From Haloterrigena alkaliphila (GTDB lineage: Archaea; Halobacteriota; Halobacteria; Halobacteriales; Natrialbaceae): 64,000 nt of DNA. Below, piece by piece: positions 1-9,527 of this stretch. The notes beneath the pieces were generated by a model. The model was not told where the DNA came from. It did no database searches and saw only the letters and a list, made by a program, of their open reading frames with translations. The stretch lies in contig NZ_CP071462.1 in assembly GCF_017352155.2 (NCBI RefSeq), positions 3,286,001-3,350,000 on the forward strand. Reading direction: 5' to 3'. Position 1 is the stretch's first letter, and every line of letters begins with the position of its first letter. A program made the translations under genes and the position numbers.

Positions 1-150
1 TGCCGGCCGATGAGCGATATTCCAGCGGACTGACATCAATCGGAACAGGTATCGACTCGGACCGACGTCGGGTTCGGGTGCGTCCCGGGACGTGTTCGGG
101 AGCGTTACTGACGGACGCGACCGGGTCCGTGAGTCGAGTCGCGATGACGA

Positions 151-190
151 CGGGATCGGAGACGATGCGACGGGATCGGAGACGATGCGA
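151..190. repeat. 20-bp perfect tandem duplication
   Basis: Two identical 20-base units lie head to tail at 151-170 and 171-190, just beyond the 3' end of the minus-strand trmB gene. The first 223 bases contain no gene that I can support. The duplication looks like a slippage product and has no evident function. Confidence 0.85.
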
Positions 191-223
191 CGGCGACGGG
201 ACCCGTCGGACGCCGCCGCCCGC

Positions 224-1288
224 TCAGTCCTCGAGCGCCGGCGGTTCGTTGCGGCCGATATGGATCTCGTGGGCTTCGACGTCCTCGAGGGCGGCGACGC
301 GACCACCGATCGAGAGCTGCTCGCCCGACTCCGTCTCGATGGTGAGGCTGGCGACCTCCTCGCTGACCTCGAAGGAGACGTCGAGAATGCGCCCGCGGAC
401 GACGCGCGGACCGCCGACCTCGACGTCCCGGCCCTCGATGGTCGCGTAGAACTCGCCGCCTTCCTCCATCACGTCCTTGACACAACGGCGGATCGACGCG
501 TACTTGCGGGGGTAGGTCCGGGCGGTGCCGTCCTCGCCGAGGGTTCGTTCGGCGGTCGTCCAGAGGACGGTGCCGAAGAAGCCCGAGACCAGAAAGCCCA
601 GCGCCGAGCGGTTGAAGATGACGCCGTAGCGGTCCTGATCGTCGCGTAGCGCGTCCTGGGTCGCGTAGATCGAGTAGTTGCCGTCGGCGACGGCGACGAC
701 CGGCGTCGTGATTCCGCGTCGCGCGCGGGCGGTCGTGGCGACCGCGAGGTAGTCGAACTCGGCCGGGTCGGGCGCCTCGCTGGCCGGCGTCACGATCAGG
801 TCGACGCTGACGCCGGCGTCGACGGTCGCCTTCAGTTCCTCCTCGAAGCGAGTCAGCAGGTCCGGTGTCAGCGACAGGGAGAGTTCGTACTCCGCGGCGT
901 CGATGACCTCCTCGAGGTATCGCAGAATCGTCGACCGGGACTTGACCAGCGAGACGGCTTCCGTGTCCCGGGCGGGGGCGGTGTAGCGGGCCTCGAGCTC
1001 GTCGATCATGCTCTCGAGGGAGTTCTGGACGTTCTCGAAGGCCTCCCCGGGATCGATCGCGACGACTTTCATCGGGCGCGACTCCCGGAGTTCGACCAGT
1101 CCGCGGTCGCTGAGGCTACGGACGGTGTCGTAGACTCGCGGCTGTGGAATGTCGGTTCGGTCGGCGATTTCGCTGGCGGTGAGTTGCCCCTGCTCGAGGA
1201 CGGTCAAGTAGGCGTCGATCTCGTACTCGCCGAGATTGAACCGCTCGCCGACCTGCTCGACGGTCGAACGGAGTTCGTCTGGTGCCAT
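224..1288 (-). CDS. trmB: TrmB-family sugar-responsive transcription regulator
   Basis: The 354-residue cytoplasmic protein has an N-terminal winged helix (about residues 5-80; [20 protein letters not shown] is the recognition part). A coiled segment and a long C-terminal sensor domain (about 110-354) follow, the layout of full-length TrmB. The length and N-terminus resemble the haloarchaeal TrmB known to coordinate glycolytic, gluconeogenic and cofactor genes, so orthology is likely but inferred. The ATG at 1288 is chosen because the open frame upstream does not look like protein. An AT-rich TATA-like box lies near 1318-1328. A GAGTA half-site at about 1334-1338 resembles half of the reported TrmB operator, which would allow self-regulation; this is speculative. 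The gene is divergent from the MscS gene. Confidence 0.88.
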   Translation of the reverse strand: MAPDELRSTVEQVGERFNLGEYEIDAYLTVLEQGQLTASEIADRTDIPQPRVYDTVRSLSDRGLVELRESRPMKVVAIDPGEAFENVQNSLESMIDELEARYTAPARDTEAVSLVKSRSTILRYLEEVIDAAEYELSLSLTPDLLTRFEEELKATVDAGVSVDLIVTPASEAPDPAEFDYLAVATTARARRGITTPVVAVADGNYSIYATQDALRDDQDRYGVIFNRSALGFLVSGFFGTVLWTTAERTLGEDGTARTYPRKYASIRRCVKDVMEEGGEFYATIEGRDVEVGGPRVVRGRILDVSFEVSEEVASLTIETESGEQLSIGGRVAALEDVEAHEIHIGRNEPPALED

Positions 1289-1445
1289 ACGAGACCGTAC
1301 GCTCCCGACGGATAAGTGATTTATTATACACCGAGTAGCACCTGTTTTCGAAATCGGGTTGTTCGACCCCCGCGCCGAGTTACCACGAATCAACGCGAGC
1401 CTGACAGTCAGAACGCTTAACCACAGTGAGCCAGAGTGTGTTGCC

Positions 1446-2486
1446 ATGCGCGGGGTGTTGCAGGCCAACGAGAACGAGGCCAACCAGAGTGAGGCCAGTG
1501 AAGCGGCCGAAGGGATCCGAGGCGTGCTACCGTTCGACGTCTCCCAGACCACCGTCGACATCGTCCTCGCGCTCTTCGTGGTCGTCGTCGGCTGGTACCT
1601 CTCGAAGTACGTCGTTCGGATCGCCGGACGAACCGTCGCCCGCCGGATCGAACGACCCAGCGTCACCAGGACCGTCCTTCGGGCCGTCAGACTCTCGGTG
1701 CTGTTGCTCTCCCTGTTCGTCGCCGCGGGCATTCTCGGCGTCGGCGACACGCAGATCCTCCTCTCGGTGACCGTCATCTCGGCGGTCGTCGCAGTCGTCC
1801 TCGCACCGCTGGTCGGGAGCCTGATCAACGGCTTCTTCGTGCTCGCCGATCGGCCCTACGAGATCGGCGACATGATAGAGGTCCCCGACCAAGGCCACCG
1901 CGGGTTCGTCGAGGACATCACCATTCGGTACACCAAGATCTTCACCCTCCAGAACACGTTCATCGTGATCCCGAACTCCGCCATTCAGGAACGTGACGTG
2001 ATCAACTTCTCCGCCGAAGACGAGCGAACCCGGATCTCGCTCGGATTCGACATCACCTACGGCAGCGACCTCAAGGCCGCGCGACGCCAGGCAGAGCGGG
2101 CCGCGCGCAGCGTCGATATAGTCATCTCCGGCGGGCCGGACATTCGGATCGGCAGCGCGCGGTACGGCGCGGCGCCGCTCTGTAATATCGCCGAGTACGG
2201 AGATCACGGGATCGCACTCGAGCTCTTCTTCTGGGTCAAACACCCCTACAAGCTGAACATCGCCCGCTCGGAGGTGCAGACTGCGCTCCGCGAGCGATAC
2301 GCGGATATCGACGTCGAGTTCGCCTACCCGCGACGCCACCACGTCTTCGACGAGACCAGCGGCGTCGCACGAGTGGCCGTCGACGACGGCGACGCCCGGC
2401 GACCGACCGCCGATTCGCCCGTCGAACCGGGCACCCGCCCGGACGCCGAGGACGGAACCGAGGCCGGCGAGTCGGGCGATCGGTGA
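1446..2486 (+). CDS. mscS: MscS-family mechanosensitive channel
   Basis: The 346-residue membrane protein has three predicted helices (about residues 34-56, 75-97 and 102-131). The third is the Gly/Ala-rich pore helix and runs into [20 protein letters not shown], the hallmark entry to the MscS beta domain. A soluble alpha/beta vestibule domain follows, then an acidic, probably disordered tail (about 300-346). MscS channels open under membrane tension and release solutes on osmotic downshift. The ATG at 1446 is preferred over an in-frame ATG at 1359, because a TATA-like CTTAAC at 1416-1421 sits about 25 bases upstream, as for a leaderless transcript. Confidence 0.9.
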   Translation: MRGVLQANENEANQSEASEAAEGIRGVLPFDVSQTTVDIVLALFVVVVGWYLSKYVVRIAGRTVARRIERPSVTRTVLRAVRLSVLLLSLFVAAGILGVGDTQILLSVTVISAVVAVVLAPLVGSLINGFFVLADRPYEIGDMIEVPDQGHRGFVEDITIRYTKIFTLQNTFIVIPNSAIQERDVINFSAEDERTRISLGFDITYGSDLKAARRQAERAARSVDIVISGGPDIRIGSARYGAAPLCNIAEYGDHGIALELFFWVKHPYKLNIARSEVQTALRERYADIDVEFAYPRRHHVFDETSGVARVAVDDGDARRPTADSPVEPGTRPDAEDGTEAGESGDR

Positions 2487-2627
2487 CGCTGGGGCTTGGT
2501 TCGATTCTCGCGGTCGCTGCTTCGATGCGTCGACCACTCACCGTGACTCGAGTCATCGTCTCCCACCGACCCGAAACGGGGGCCGTCCTTTATCCGCTTT
2601 CCCCGCGAAGTCGGGGGTAGTCGACAG

Positions 2628-3068
2628 ATGTACGACGACATCCTCATTCCGACCGACGGGAGCGAGACGATTTCGGAGACGCTGACTCACGGGCTGCCGA
2701 TCGCCGAGCGCGACGCCGCGACGGTCCACGCGCTGTACGTAGTCGACAGCCGGGTCACCGCCGCGGCCACCGACGAGACGGGACCCGAACTCGAGCGGTC
2801 GCTCGAGGCGGAGGGTCGCGATGCCGTCGCCGACGTCGAAGACGCGGCGGCCGACCGCGGGCTGGAGACGGTCGGCGAGGTCCGGAAGGGGACCCCGTCG
2901 AAGGCGATCCTCGAGTACGCCGACGAGCGCGGGATCGACCTGATCGTCATCGGGACTCGCGGGAAGAGCCCCCGGGAGAAGGTCGCCTCGCTGGGCAGCG
3001 TCTCGGAGCGGGTCGTCGACAACGCGTCGATTCCGGTGTTCGTCGTGCGCGACGCGGGCGCGGAGTGA
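2628..3068 (+). CDS. Universal stress protein, UspA family
   Basis: The 146-residue single-domain Usp has the N-terminal strand YDDILIPTDGSE and the nucleotide-binding loop GTRGKSPREKVASLGSVSERV (matching the G-2x-G-9x-G-S/T pattern of ATP-binding Usp proteins), ending in IPVFVVR. It is probably cytoplasmic and dimeric. A TATA-like CTTTATC lies near 2588-2594. The gene converges with a second Usp-like gene only 12 bases away, so the two can share a terminator region but not an operon. Confidence 0.9.
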   Translation: MYDDILIPTDGSETISETLTHGLPIAERDAATVHALYVVDSRVTAAATDETGPELERSLEAEGRDAVADVEDAAADRGLETVGEVRKGTPSKAILEYADERGIDLIVIGTRGKSPREKVASLGSVSERVVDNASIPVFVVRDAGAE

Positions 3069-3080
3069 GAAAACGGCGAC

Positions 3081-3491
3081 TCAGGCGTGGGCGCTTTCGA
3101 CCGTGATGACCTCGCAGTCGAGGTGGGTCCGCAGGTACTGATCGATGTTCGGATTGTCGGTAAACCGTCGGAAGATCCGTCGCAGGCGACTCGCCTGCTG
3201 GGTCCCGATGACGACGGCGTCGGCACCCTCGGCCGCCACCTCGTCGAGGATGCTCTCTTCGACCAGAAACCCCGTTCGAACCACGTAGCGGGCGTTCTCG
3301 AGCCGTCCGAACGCCTTCTCGGTGGCGGTTTTCAGGTCGACCCGGGTTACTTTCCGCCCGTTCTGGTAGAGATCGACGTGCAGGACCGTCAACGCGGCTT
3401 CCCGTTCGCGAGCGATTTCGATTGCCCGCTCGAGTGTTCGCTTCGAGTGTTTCGTCAGCGGATACCGAACGGGGACCACGACCAGCGACAT
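3081..3491 (-). CDS. Universal stress protein-like protein
   Basis: The 136-residue alpha/beta protein of the Usp superfamily keeps the core LVVVPVRYPL, a central LTVLHVDLY strand and ADAVVIGTQQASRLRRIFRR. The G-2x-G-9x-G ATP loop of typical UspA is absent, since after GTQQ the loop is Arg-rich. It may therefore belong to the non-ATP-binding branch. I start it at the ATG at 3491 because its first residues form the first beta strand. An ATG at 3500 is also possible. It converges with the neighbouring Usp gene. Confidence 0.8.
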   Translation of the reverse strand: MSLVVVPVRYPLTKHSKRTLERAIEIAREREAALTVLHVDLYQNGRKVTRVDLKTATEKAFGRLENARYVVRTGFLVEESILDEVAAEGADAVVIGTQQASRLRRIFRRFTDNPNIDQYLRTHLDCEVITVESAHA

Positions 3492-3635
3492 TATTCGCAC
3501 GAACGATTCCCGCCCGGGTAAACCTTTCAGTTAGGACAGTCACGGCTGTGAACGTGTGCCACGGGATCGTCGGACGGCCGGTGATCGGACGGACGGACAG
3601 ACAGTCATTTACCGCGAGCGACGCTATCCGGAGGT

Positions 3636-3875
3636 ATGCAATCACGGTCGACTGACGACGGCACGACCGTCTACGTGTCCGAGACCGACGGGGACCGCGG
3701 CTCGAAGGGACCGTTTCTCGTCGCCTACGAGTCTCGCGACGCCGAGCGGCGATACGGCTGGTTCTGTGCGAACTGCGACAGCTTCGACAACGCGATGGAC
3801 TCGATGGGCCGCATCAAGTGCAACCGCTGTGGCAACTTTCGGAAGCCGACGGAGTGGGACGCCGCCCACGAGTGA
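3636..3875 (+). CDS. DUF5816-type zinc-ribbon small protein
   Basis: The 79-residue protein is of a type widespread in haloarchaea. Two CxxC pairs, CANC and CNRC, about 20 residues apart form a probable zinc ribbon, followed by the conserved ending GNFRKPTEWDAAHE. I recognise it as DUF5816. No function is known. A TATA-like element lies near 3606-3612, about 28 bases before the ATG. Confidence 0.82.
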   Translation: MQSRSTDDGTTVYVSETDGDRGSKGPFLVAYESRDAERRYGWFCANCDSFDNAMDSMGRIKCNRCGNFRKPTEWDAAHE

Positions 3876-4118
3876 CACGCTGCCGGTACCGACTCGCGAC
3901 CGACCGAACTCGCGGCCGTCCCCGTGACGGACGATCCCGCGTGGGTCACCGACTCGACGTGTATTCCTACGAACAGGCGGTGGCCGACCACTAATTCAGC
4001 CATACAGTCCAGATATATAACCTGTTATCCCGGTACAATTCCAACCTTTTGGGAAGGCGCGGCTCCTTCTTGTTGGGTGCCAACATTTATGGTCGATGCC
4101 CCCGAACCTACGTATCGA

Positions 4119-4439
4119 ATGGGTCCTGTTAACATGCGACTCGTCGAGCAGGCCAGGTCGATCTTCGCAGAGCTTGGGTACACCGTCGAAGGAAACGGCC
4201 CCGAGTTCCGCGCCGAACGCGAGTGGAAAGTCGTCCACGTCAGTACCGTCCTCGAGACGGGCGAGTTACCGTCCGAGTCTGGACAGTTCCACTGCTTCGT
4301 CGCCCAACCCGAGGACGCCGACGACCTCGAGAACAAGCTCCTGAGCGTCGATCCGGACTACGAGTGGGCGATCATCGTCGTCGACGGGGAGGAGTATCAG
4401 GTCGAACGCGCCCCGCCAGGACCACGAGTATCCGCCTAG
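4119..4439 (+). CDS. Conserved haloarchaeal small protein (DUF7116-like)
   Basis: The 106-residue cytoplasmic protein begins with MGPVNMRLVEQARSIFAELGY and continues as a small alpha/beta domain with many acidic residues (EWKVVHVSTV, PDYEWAIIVVDG). No catalytic motif is visible. It resembles the DUF7116 family. In-frame ATGs at 4089, 4119 and 4134 are available. The one at 4119 is preferred because an ATTTAT box at 4085-4090 would act as its TATA element in a leaderless transcript and would overlap the 4089 start. The function is unknown. Confidence 0.75.
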   Translation: MGPVNMRLVEQARSIFAELGYTVEGNGPEFRAEREWKVVHVSTVLETGELPSESGQFHCFVAQPEDADDLENKLLSVDPDYEWAIIVVDGEEYQVERAPPGPRVSA

Positions 4440-4468
4440 TACCGCACCGAAAAACCGAGCCGACTCCG

Positions 4469-5680
4469 CTATTCTTCGAGCGCGTTCCGCGTCGCCGAGA
4501 CGCCGGCACCGGGATCGACGGCCGCGCCCATCGACTCGAGGACGTCGCCCAGCGCCGTCACGACGTAGATGACGTTCTCCGGCCGCGCCGAGTGGCCCAT
4601 ACAGCCGATCCGGAAGATCTCCCCCTCCAGATCGCCGAGTCCGCTGGCGACCTCGAGGTCGTAGCGCTCGATCAGTTCGTCGCAGACCGCGCCGTCGTCG
4701 ATTCCGTCGGGGACGCGGACGGCGTTTAAGCTGGGCAGCCAGTACTCGTCGGGCGCGTTCATCTCGAGGCCCATCGCCTCGACGCCGGCTTTCAGCGCCC
4801 CCGCGAGGCGTTCGTGGCGGGCCCAGCGCTCCTCGATGCCTTCCTCGGCAACCAGTCGCAGCGCCTCCCGGAGCGCGTAGACGTTCGTGATCGGCGCCGT
4901 GTGGTGGTAGGCGCGTTCGTCGCCCCAGTAGCCCTCGAGCAAGGAGAGGTCCAGATACCACGACCGCGGCTCTTCCTCGCGCGCGAGAACTTTGTCCATC
5001 GCCTCGTCCGAGAGCGTGAGGGGACTCGCGCCCGGCGGACAGGAGAGACACTTCTGGGGCCCGGAGTAGGCGACGTCGATGTCCCACTCGTCGACGCGCA
5101 GTTCGACGCCGCCCAGCGAGGTGACGGTATCGGCGATGACCAGCGCGTCGTGGTCGTGGGCCGCCGCGGTGAGTTCGGGGACGTCGGGCTGGAGTACGCC
5201 AGTGCTGGTCTCGGCGTGGACGAAGCCGAAGACGTCGGGGTCGTGGTCGGCCAACGCGTCGGCGACGTCGTCGGGATCGAGCGGTTCGCCCCACGGTGCG
5301 TCGACCTCGACGACCTCGCCGCCCGCGCGCTCGGCCATCGAGGCCATTCGACCGCCGAAGTAGCCGTTCGTCGGGACGAGCATGGTGTCGCCCGGTTCGA
5401 CGACGTTTCCGATCGCGGCCTCCATCGCCGCCGAGCCGGTTCCCGAGACCGGGATCGTCCACTGGTTGTCCGTCCGGAAGGTGTAGCGCAGGAGTTCCTG
5501 CACCTCGTCCATGATCTCGACGAACGACGGGTCGAGGTGGCCCACCAGCGGCGTCGTCATCGCCCGGAGCACGCGCGGGTGGACGTCGCTCGGACCCGGT
5601 CCCATCAGCGTTCGATCCGGCGGTGTGAGTTCGCCGACGGACGGCGCTCGATCCGTCTCCTTCGACAGTTCCTCGGCCAT
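4469..5680 (-). CDS. Class V PLP aminotransferase (alanine/serine-glyoxylate type)
   Basis: The 403-residue fold-type I enzyme has the N-terminal signature LMGPGPSDVHPRVLRAM, a substrate/PLP region VSGTGSAAMEAAIGN, the PLP-phosphate Asp in IADTVTSLGG and the Schiff-base Lys in YSGPQKCLSCPPG. The C-terminal part contains an Arg for the substrate carboxylate (FRIGCMGHSARPENV). This is the pattern of alanine-glyoxylate, serine-pyruvate and ureidoglycine-glyoxylate transaminases. The exact substrate cannot be read from the sequence. The ATG at 5680 is used; two upstream in-frame ATGs (5707, 5701) would add a few poorly conserved residues. Confidence 0.88.
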   Translation of the reverse strand: MAEELSKETDRAPSVGELTPPDRTLMGPGPSDVHPRVLRAMTTPLVGHLDPSFVEIMDEVQELLRYTFRTDNQWTIPVSGTGSAAMEAAIGNVVEPGDTMLVPTNGYFGGRMASMAERAGGEVVEVDAPWGEPLDPDDVADALADHDPDVFGFVHAETSTGVLQPDVPELTAAAHDHDALVIADTVTSLGGVELRVDEWDIDVAYSGPQKCLSCPPGASPLTLSDEAMDKVLAREEEPRSWYLDLSLLEGYWGDERAYHHTAPITNVYALREALRLVAEEGIEERWARHERLAGALKAGVEAMGLEMNAPDEYWLPSLNAVRVPDGIDDGAVCDELIERYDLEVASGLGDLEGEIFRIGCMGHSARPENVIYVVTALGDVLESMGAAVDPGAGVSATRNALEE

Positions 5681-5883
5681 GGGCGTGTGTGCACGTGCCA
5701 TCCGCAAAGAGGTACCGACATCGGCGAATTACAAGCCTTCGGCCGCCCGAATCAACTCTCGCGCTCCGAGTATCGGTTCCGAATGTGATCTCCGGTCGAC
5801 GCGGCGTCGTCCGATATGGGGAATGCAACCGTGCGTCGTGGCTGCGAGTCGTTTAAGCCAACTCACCGCATAGCCGATACATC

Positions 5884-6873
5884 GTGTTCGTCGGTCACGC
5901 GCTCCTCGCGTTCGCCGTCGCGGCGCTCGTCGCCGACTGGAGAGGCTGGGAGCCTCGTCGAGCCCTCTTCGTCGGGAGCGTGGCCGGCGCGTTCGCCGCC
6001 ATCCCCGACATCGACGTCGCCTACGCCCTCGTCGGTCTCCTCGAGTGGCAACTCGGCGACGGCGCACTCGGCGCCTCGGCCGCCTTCTGGGACGCGAGCC
6101 GCGGCGTCCACCGCTCGGTCACGCACTCGCTGGTCGTCGCCGCGGTCGCCGCGCCGGCGTTCGGCCTGCTCGCCGTCCGCGGCTCTTCCCGTCGTCCCCG
6201 GCTCGCCCGGTCGGTCGGGATCGCCGTCCTCGCTGCGCTCGTCGCGATCGCGCTCGTCTGGGACGGTCCCGTCGGCGCGCTCGTCACGGGGCTGTTCGCC
6301 GTCAGCGGCTGGGTCGTCGCTCGCGCGATCGCTCACCGCTCGACGCTGTCGCCGGCAGCGGTCGCCGTCGCCGCGCTCTGGGGGCTCTGGTCGCACCCGT
6401 GGGGCGACCTCGTGACCGGGTCGCCGCCCGACTGGTTCTTCCCCTTCGGCTCCCCCGTCCTCGAGTCGCGGGTCGTCCTCCACGCCGACCCGACGCTGCA
6501 CCTGCTCGGCGCGTTCGCGATCGAACTCGCGACGATCTGGTTCGCGCTCGCGGTCGTCTGTCGGCTCACCGACCGATCGATCCTCGCGGCCGTCGATCGG
6601 CGGGCCGGCGTCGGGGCGGCCTACGGCGTCGCCGCGCTCGCGGTGACGCCGCCGACGCTGGCGGTCTCCTATCACTTCGTCTTCTCCATCCTCGCCGTCG
6701 GGATCATCTGTGGCGCGATCCGGGAGACGCCGACCGCTACCGCCGCCTCCGTGAGCCGTCGCGACCGACCCGAACTCGAGACGCTGCTGGAGGTCGGCGT
6801 GACCGCGCTGGCGGCCGTGACCGTCGCACTGGCCGCCTTCGGCGCGGTCTATCTGGTTGCCATCGCCCCGTGA
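5884..6873 (+). CDS. Membrane-bound metal-dependent hydrolase-like protein (DUF457/YdjM type)
   Basis: The 329-residue polytopic protein has about eight hydrophobic helices. It carries the family pattern MFVGHALLAFAVAAL (His in the first helix), PDIDVAYAL, RSVTHSLVV and a later WSHPWGDLVTG. These conserved His and Asp residues sit at the membrane face and could bind a metal. The family is annotated as LexA-binding or metal-dependent hydrolase, but enzymatic activity is not established. The start is a GTG at 5884. A smaller relative lies at 11291-11917. Confidence 0.8.
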   Translation: MFVGHALLAFAVAALVADWRGWEPRRALFVGSVAGAFAAIPDIDVAYALVGLLEWQLGDGALGASAAFWDASRGVHRSVTHSLVVAAVAAPAFGLLAVRGSSRRPRLARSVGIAVLAALVAIALVWDGPVGALVTGLFAVSGWVVARAIAHRSTLSPAAVAVAALWGLWSHPWGDLVTGSPPDWFFPFGSPVLESRVVLHADPTLHLLGAFAIELATIWFALAVVCRLTDRSILAAVDRRAGVGAAYGVAALAVTPPTLAVSYHFVFSILAVGIICGAIRETPTATAASVSRRDRPELETLLEVGVTALAAVTVALAAFGAVYLVAIAP

Positions 6874-6947
6874 CCGACCGGTCCTCGGACCGACATCTCA
6901 ACCACGGACAACATACGCTTTTATGAGATCAGTCGATACGGAACACT

Positions 6948-7565
6948 GTGTCTCAGGCTCAACTCGAAGGACTGATCGCCGACGGCCGGACGAACGCGGC
7001 GATCGCGTGGGTGTTAGTCGTCGCGATCGCGGCCATCGGCGTCGCCGAGCTCGTGACGGGCGGGTTTCTGTGGGCGACGTTCGCGGCGGCGCTCATCGCC
7101 CTGGCTGTACTCCCTCCGATTGCGTTTCGCTCGTCGCTGGCCATGCTCCCGTGGGAGGTCCTCCTGCTCGCGGCGCTCCCGGTCCTCGGAATGGCCGTCG
7201 GTGCCGACCGGCTGACCGGCCACTTCGCGTCGTACCTCTCGGTCGCGGCCGTCGCGCTCGTGATCGCCGTCGAACTCCAGTCGTTTACCACCGTTCGGAT
7301 GACGCCCGGTTTCGCCGTCGTCTTCGTCGCCGTCACGACGATGGCCGCGGCGGGGCTGTGGGCGCTGCTCAGGTGGAGCGCCGCCCAGACGCTGGGCGTC
7401 CCGTTTACCGCCGACCACGACGCGGTGATGTGGGAGTTCGTCTACTCGACCGTCGCCGGGCTCGGCGCCGGCGTCGTCTTCGAACTGTACTTCAGACGGT
7501 TCGTCCGCCCCGAACGGCGTCTTCCCGGTGGGGCCCAGCCGGTCCCGGAGGTCGACGATGCGTAA
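6948..7565 (+). CDS. Polytopic membrane protein of unknown function
   Basis: The 205-residue protein has six or seven hydrophobic segments and an N-terminal soluble stretch (SQAQLEGLIADGRTN). I see no catalytic motif. The GTG start at 6948 is supported by a TATA-like CTTTTATG at about 6918-6925, 26 bases upstream. Its stop overlaps the start of the next membrane protein by 8 bases, so the two are almost certainly co-transcribed and translationally coupled. Confidence 0.75.
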   Translation: MSQAQLEGLIADGRTNAAIAWVLVVAIAAIGVAELVTGGFLWATFAAALIALAVLPPIAFRSSLAMLPWEVLLLAALPVLGMAVGADRLTGHFASYLSVAAVALVIAVELQSFTTVRMTPGFAVVFVAVTTMAAAGLWALLRWSAAQTLGVPFTADHDAVMWEFVYSTVAGLGAGVVFELYFRRFVRPERRLPGGAQPVPEVDDA

Positions 7566-8217
7566 CCTCGCGAGCCGGCTCCCGTCCCAGCACCGCCAGC
7601 GCCAGCTCACGCACCTCATGGAGATCGGGCTGATCGGGATGCTGTTCGTCGGCATCGAGCGCGGGAACGGCGGGATCGTGATCAACACCGGCGTCGCACT
7701 GCTCGTGACCCAGCTCCCGCCGCTGCTCGAGCGCGACTACGAGATCCCGATGGACCCGCGGCTGACGCTCTGGATCACCACGGCCGTCTTCCTCCACGCC
7801 TTCGGGACCGTCGGGCTGCCGGGCGCCACCGTTACCCTCTACAGCCAGGTCTGGTGGTGGGATCACATGACTCACGCGCTGTCGGCCTCGCTGGTCGCCG
7901 GCGTCGGCTACGCCACCGTCCGCGCGCTCCACGAGCACGCCGACGGTATCTACTTCCCGCGTCGGTTCGTCGCGGTGTTTATCCTGCTTTTCGTCCTCGC
8001 CTTCGGCGTCCTCTGGGAGGTCCTCGAGTTCGCTATCGCACTCGCGGCCGACGCGCTCGGCATGAACCCCGTCCTCACGCAGTACGGGCTCGCCGACACG
8101 ATGCTCGACTTCGTATTCAACTCCATCGGCGGCCTCATCGTCGCGCTGTGGGGCGGCGCGTACCTCACGGGCGTCTCCGGTGCGATCCGCGACCGCTTCG
8201 AGGCGCGGGCCGATTGA
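7558..8217 (+). CDS. Polytopic membrane protein, DUF2238/YjdF-like
   Basis: The 219-residue protein has about six membrane helices. Characteristic features are the conserved [17 protein letters not shown] segment, then [17 protein letters not shown], and a terminal [17 protein letters not shown]. The His, Asp and Glu residues of the first two segments occur in membrane proteins of the DUF2238 kind. The function is unknown. It overlaps the preceding gene by 8 bases. The pair may form one complex, but that is inferred from gene order only. Confidence 0.75.
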   Translation: MRNLASRLPSQHRQRQLTHLMEIGLIGMLFVGIERGNGGIVINTGVALLVTQLPPLLERDYEIPMDPRLTLWITTAVFLHAFGTVGLPGATVTLYSQVWWWDHMTHALSASLVAGVGYATVRALHEHADGIYFPRRFVAVFILLFVLAFGVLWEVLEFAIALAADALGMNPVLTQYGLADTMLDFVFNSIGGLIVALWGGAYLTGVSGAIRDRFEARAD

Positions 8218-8384
8218 GCGCTGCGAGACGGTGGCGGTGTCTCCCTTCCCGCTCGAGTAGCGCCCGTCTCCACGGACCTCGTCTTCGACGTTCCGTCGCT
8301 CGCGTTCTCGTCGTATCACATTCCGTGTTATTTGCCATCACTAGCCATATATTGAAGGCGAACAACGGTGTACGCCCACGGGCA

Positions 8385-8585
8385 ATGGTCTTCAAGAAGA
8401 TCACGCTGATCGGCACGAGCACGGAGAGTTTCGACGACGCCGCGGACGACGCCATCGACCGCGCGGAGGACACCCTCCAGAACGTCTACTGGATCGAAGT
8501 CGACGAGTTCGGCGTCGAACTGGCCGGCGTCGAGGGGCGCCAGTATCAGGCCGAGGTCACCGTCGCGTTCGAACTCGAGGAGTAG
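8385..8585 (+). CDS. Dodecin, flavin-storage protein
   Basis: The 66-residue protein begins [20 protein letters not shown], with an alpha helix and then a beta sheet that includes [13 protein letters not shown], the Trp that stacks on flavin in dodecins. Halobacterial dodecin forms hollow dodecamers that bind riboflavin or lumichrome and protect against flavin photochemistry. The length and sequence match the family throughout. A TATA-like CATATATTG at about 8346-8354 lies some 35 bases upstream. Confidence 0.95.
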   Translation: MVFKKITLIGTSTESFDDAADDAIDRAEDTLQNVYWIEVDEFGVELAGVEGRQYQAEVTVAFELEE

Positions 8586-8667
8586 GCTCGGATCGAGCCC
8601 GCTCACCGCTTTTCACGCTTGTGATCGGCAGAAAAAGCAGCGGACGGCGTGGGACGGTCGACGGGCC

Positions 8668-9042
8668 TTACGTCCGGAACGATTCGCCACACCCGCACTC
8701 GCTGACGACGTTGGGGTTGTCCACGTGGAACCCTTCCGCCTGCAGGCCGCTCTCGTAGTCCAGAACGCTTCCCTCGATGTACTTCAGGCTGGCCGGATCG
8801 ACGAACACCCGGAGGTCGTGGTGTTCGTAGATCGTGTCGTCCTCGTCCGGTGCGTCGTCGAACCGCATCCCGTAGGACAGCCCCGCACAGCCGCCCTGCT
8901 GGACGAAGAGCCGAAGTCCGGCGACGTCGTCGTCGAGCCCTTCGCTCTCGAGCAGGGACAGCGCCTGCTCGGCCGCCTCTTCGGTCACTTCGATTTCGGG
9001 TTGGGTCTGCGCGTCCCCGCTATCCACACTGTCCGTGCTCAT
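8668..9042 (-). CDS. HesB/IscA/ErpA-type iron-sulfur cluster carrier
   Basis: The 124-residue protein has the three invariant A-type carrier cysteines, one in QQGGCAGLSYGM and two in the C-terminal SECGCGESF. An acidic N-terminal extension of about 25 residues, typical of haloarchaeal versions, precedes the domain. A-type carriers accept Fe-S clusters or iron and pass them to apoproteins in the cytoplasm. The ATG at 9042 begins MSTDSVDSG; further upstream the frame no longer looks like protein. Confidence 0.93.
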   Translation of the reverse strand: MSTDSVDSGDAQTQPEIEVTEEAAEQALSLLESEGLDDDVAGLRLFVQQGGCAGLSYGMRFDDAPDEDDTIYEHHDLRVFVDPASLKYIEGSVLDYESGLQAEGFHVDNPNVVSECGCGESFRT

Positions 9043-9191
9043 GCGTACATCTTCCGGCGCGACGGTGTTAACTGTGACGCCACCGATCCCGTCCGCTCGC
9101 TCGCCGGTCGTCGGAGCGGGCGCTGTCGCTGGTCGTTCGACGATCGATCCGAACGCGATCGGCCCGCGCCCCGCCCGACAGTCCGCGGCAG

Positions 9192-9446
9192 CTATTCGCC
9201 GAAGCTGTTCGCGTGCTGCTGTACCGATCGATAGTACGTGCCGAACTGCCGTTCGTCGTTTCGCGACAGTTCGATGTCGTATTTGGCCAGCAACTCGAGC
9301 ATCCGTTTCGGCTCGCACTCGTACCACATCGAGAGGAGTCGGACGTTCTTCTGTGCGTAATCGTAGTTTCGCTCGAGCACGCACCTGTCGGTCGGATCGA
9401 CTACCGACTCGCGATCGCGCTCACGGTTGCACTCACGCCGTGGCAT
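9192..9446 (-). CDS. Small conserved-looking haloarchaeal protein, unknown function
   Basis: The 84-residue acidic protein has two predicted helices (ERNYDYAQKNVRLLSMWY and KRMLELLAKYDIELSRNDER) and no metal or catalytic motif. Coding is supported by composition and by the long aromatic-rich segment (FGTYYRSVQQHANSF). I do not recognise the family. It lies alone between an iscA-like gene and hisD, all on the minus strand. Confidence 0.6.
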   Translation of the reverse strand: MPRRECNRERDRESVVDPTDRCVLERNYDYAQKNVRLLSMWYECEPKRMLELLAKYDIELSRNDERQFGTYYRSVQQHANSFGE

Positions 9447-9527
9447 CCTACCTCAAACTCTAGTCCCCAGCACCGTAAAAACTCGGTTGGTACACACGAT
9501 TCGCCGCGCGGTCGACGTAAGCCTCGA

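Noticed and set aside
1318-1338. A full TrmB operator at the trmB promoter
   Set aside because: Only one half-site (GAGTA) is visible; the second half at the proper distance is absent.
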